Assembly: GCA_964538225.1 (NCBI GenBank)
Contig: CAZIDW010000068.1
Location: 1 to 6,650 of the forward strand
Reading direction: 5' to 3'
DNA: 6,650 nucleotides
From: JAFGCR01 sp964538225
Lineage (GTDB): Bacteria > Patescibacteriota > Gracilibacteria > UM-FILTER-43-11
A program made the position numbers and the translations under genes. Positions 5,164-6,650 of the stretch are shown piece by piece (the first letter of the stretch is position 1; each line of letters begins with the position of its first letter). The notes beneath the pieces were generated by a model, which made no database searches, had not been told where the DNA came from, and saw nothing but the letters and a program-made list of their open reading frames with translations.

Positions 5164-6555
5164 ATGATTAATCATTTAACAAAGCTAAAAAGAGTCATTA
5201 TCGCACTCACGGTTTTTAGCGTCATTTTATTCACTCAAATGCCCTTCTCTGAGGCGCAGGTCATTTTCGCGGACGCGGAAGGCCATCCGTACGAGGAAAG
5301 CATTGAGTTTTTATACAATCGTGGGGTGGTGGAAGGGTATCCCGACGGCACGTTCGGCCCTGACCGGGAAGTGAACCGGGCCGAGATCATGAAGATCATC
5401 CTGGGGGCCAGCTTTGAAGGAGATATCGGCCACCGTCTTAATTGCTTCCCGGATGTGCGCGGGGACTGGTTTGCCAAATACGTCTGCCTGGCCAAGGAGG
5501 AGGGGATTATCGATGGGTATCCCGATGGCAAGTTTAAGCCAGCTCAGAACGTGAATATGGTGGAGGCGCTGAAAATGGGAATTGAAAGTTTTCCCGTTAC
5601 GGTCGGTTCCGCAAACGATCCCTGGTACCAGAAATACATCGATTTTGCGCACGACAGCAATATTTTCTCCCGCTACAGTATCCTGCCCCAGAAAAACATG
5701 ACGAGGGGGGAAATGGCGTATCTCATCCACCAGCTGATGCTGGATAAAGAGGGGATTAAAGAGTTCACCGGTGTCCATGACAGCCGGTCCGCCGGGTGCG
5801 GCAAAAACCCGCCCAGCCCCAAAATAACCAGTGTGATGCTCAACGGCATTCAGCGGAATTTCATCACTGTCGTCCCCGGCGGATACAGCAAAAACACCCC
5901 CCTCAGTTTTATTTTTGCCCCCCATGGCCGCACCAATTCCAATTCGATGGTACAGGGGTATTATGGCCTGGACAGGGCAACAGCCGGCAAAGCGATCATC
6001 GTCTACCCCAGCGGTCTGCCGGAGGCGACCAGCCCCCGAAACTGGAGCGATGCAGGCGACCCGTCTGACCAGCTGAGGGATTTCGCCCTGTTCGATAAGA
6101 TCGTCGAGACCTTTACCGATAATTATTGCATCGACGAAGACCGTATTTACGTGGTCGGCCATTCACTGGGCGCCTGGTTCACCAATTCCTTATCCTGCGC
6201 CCGCGGGAATGTGATCCGGGCCATCGGCAGTGTGGGCGGGGGAACGACCCTCAACAACTGCACCGGTCCGGTGGCCGCCATGGTGATGCATAACCCTAAA
6301 GATCGTCTGGCTCCGTTCAGTACCGGCGAGACCGCCCGCGACCAGCTCATCAGCCAGAATCAGTGCAGTACGCAAACCGTCCCCACGAACCCCAGCCAGT
6401 ACAATTGCGTGGCGTATCAGGATTGCAATGAAATAGCCCCTCTCATCTGGTGTCCGCACAACGATGATACAGGGTATGGCGGGGTGTATTACCCCCACAC
6501 CTGGCCCGACAACGCCGGCTCAGCCATCTGGGAGTTTTTTGAAGGACTGGAGTAA
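5164..6555 (+). CDS. Secreted SLH-domain protein with CE1/PHB-depolymerase-like esterase domain
   Basis: A 463-residue protein predicted to be exported and held on the cell surface, where it would hydrolyse esters. A signal peptide (basic KLKR, hydrophobic 11-28, cleavage likely after Ala31 in SEA) has no lipobox. Three SLH segments follow: 35-84 with GYPDGTFGPDREVNRAE, 95-145 with GYPDGKFKPAQNVN, and a degenerate third at about 150-192 lacking YPDG. SLH repeats normally bind cell-wall polysaccharide. From about 220 comes an alpha/beta-hydrolase domain like the LpqC/feruloyl-esterase/PHB-depolymerase group: HG oxyanion region at 254-255, nucleophile Ser334 in GHSLG (332-336), probable Asp380 in NPKDRLAPF, and His445 in PHTWP. 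Eight cysteines in this part suggest disulfides, fitting export. The true substrate (acetylxylan, feruloyl ester, polyhydroxyalkanoate or other) cannot be read from the sequence. ATG 5164 is followed directly by the signal peptide but has no Shine-Dalgarno site; it lies 11 bases after a repeat hairpin. Confidence 0.87.
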   Translation: MINHLTKLKRVIIALTVFSVILFTQMPFSEAQVIFADAEGHPYEESIEFLYNRGVVEGYPDGTFGPDREVNRAEIMKIILGASFEGDIGHRLNCFPDVRGDWFAKYVCLAKEEGIIDGYPDGKFKPAQNVNMVEALKMGIESFPVTVGSANDPWYQKYIDFAHDSNIFSRYSILPQKNMTRGEMAYLIHQLMLDKEGIKEFTGVHDSRSAGCGKNPPSPKITSVMLNGIQRNFITVVPGGYSKNTPLSFIFAPHGRTNSNSMVQGYYGLDRATAGKAIIVYPSGLPEATSPRNWSDAGDPSDQLRDFALFDKIVETFTDNYCIDEDRIYVVGHSLGAWFTNSLSCARGNVIRAIGSVGGGTTLNNCTGPVAAMVMHNPKDRLAPFSTGETARDQLISQNQCSTQTVPTNPSQYNCVAYQDCNEIAPLIWCPHNDDTGYGGVYYPHTWPDNAGSAIWEFFEGLE

Positions 6556-6559
6556 AGTA

Positions 6560-6630
6560 TTGACCTTTCAAAATCTTCAGGGTCAACATGAATTCAATTA
6601 ATCGATAAGAATTCTTCGACGCTTGCGTCG
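6560..6630. repeat. Three consecutive short hairpins downstream of the esterase
   Basis: TTGACC (6560-6565) pairs with GGTCAA (6581-6586), extendable by two weaker pairs. GAATTC (6590-6595) with GAATTC (6609-6614) continues into TTA/TAA around loop ATCGA with an AA bulge. CGACGC (6617-6622) pairs with GCGTCG (6625-6630) across TT. None is followed by a clear T-run, so none is a textbook terminator, though the first lies only a few bases past the stop and could shape the 3' end of the esterase transcript. Bases 6631-6650 show nothing I can assign. Confidence 0.5.
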
Positions 6631-6650
6631 GGGTAAAGCCCTAAAGTGTT

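Noticed and set aside
5311..6162. 283-residue - strand frame opposite the SLH-esterase gene
   Set aside because: It is antisense to a gene with clear signal peptide, SLH motifs and catalytic triad; the length reflects codon bias of the real gene.
166..6555. UGA recoding, as in Gracilibacteria or SR1
   Set aside because: All five genes are full length with the standard code, contain no in-frame TGA and end in TAA.

Overview
The window carries five intact protein genes, all on the + strand: a type I 3-dehydroquinate dehydratase (aroD), the P-loop NTPase YchF, a short alpha-glucan phosphorylase (GT35), a small cysteine-rich RNHCP-domain protein, and a secreted protein joining three S-layer homology (SLH) segments to a CE1/PHB-depolymerase-like esterase. 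All five end in TAA. Only aroD has a convincing Shine-Dalgarno sequence. I see no tRNA, rRNA, CRISPR array or transposase.

Organism: a bacterium of middling G+C content. Isolated genes in unrelated pathways, scarce Shine-Dalgarno sites, a compact glucan phosphorylase, an RNHCP protein and an SLH surface protein would fit an environmental lineage such as Patescibacteria/CPR (for example Peregrinibacteria-like). This is inference from gene style and not proof. No gene needs UGA recoding.

Layout: bases 1-162 hold very G-rich DNA with hairpin and G-quadruplex potential, then an AT-rich promoter-like stretch leading into aroD (166-924). Bases 925-1708 are about 780 bases without a credible gene but with at least five hairpin-forming inverted repeats and one direct repeat. 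ychF follows (1709-2803), then glucan phosphorylase (2944-4593), RNHCP (4690-5046) and the SLH-esterase (5164-6555). Bases 6556-6650 contain three more short hairpins in a row.

The most notable pattern is in the short gaps. Each of the three gaps between ychF and the esterase is largely filled by an inverted repeat whose arms are short tandem repeats: 7-bp units after ychF, 12-bp units after the phosphorylase, and 7-bp units of another sequence after RNHCP. A fourth 12-bp tandem repeat, without an inverted partner, sits just before the conserved start of aroD. The unit sequences differ but the architecture is shared, which resembles in style the heptameric short tandem repeats known from cyanobacteria.

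The genes do not form an obvious pathway: amino-acid precursor synthesis, ribosome-associated ATPase, storage-glucan breakdown, an uncharacterised zinc-ribbon-like protein and a surface esterase. They are probably independent transcription units or loosely co-transcribed neighbours separated by the repeat hairpins.
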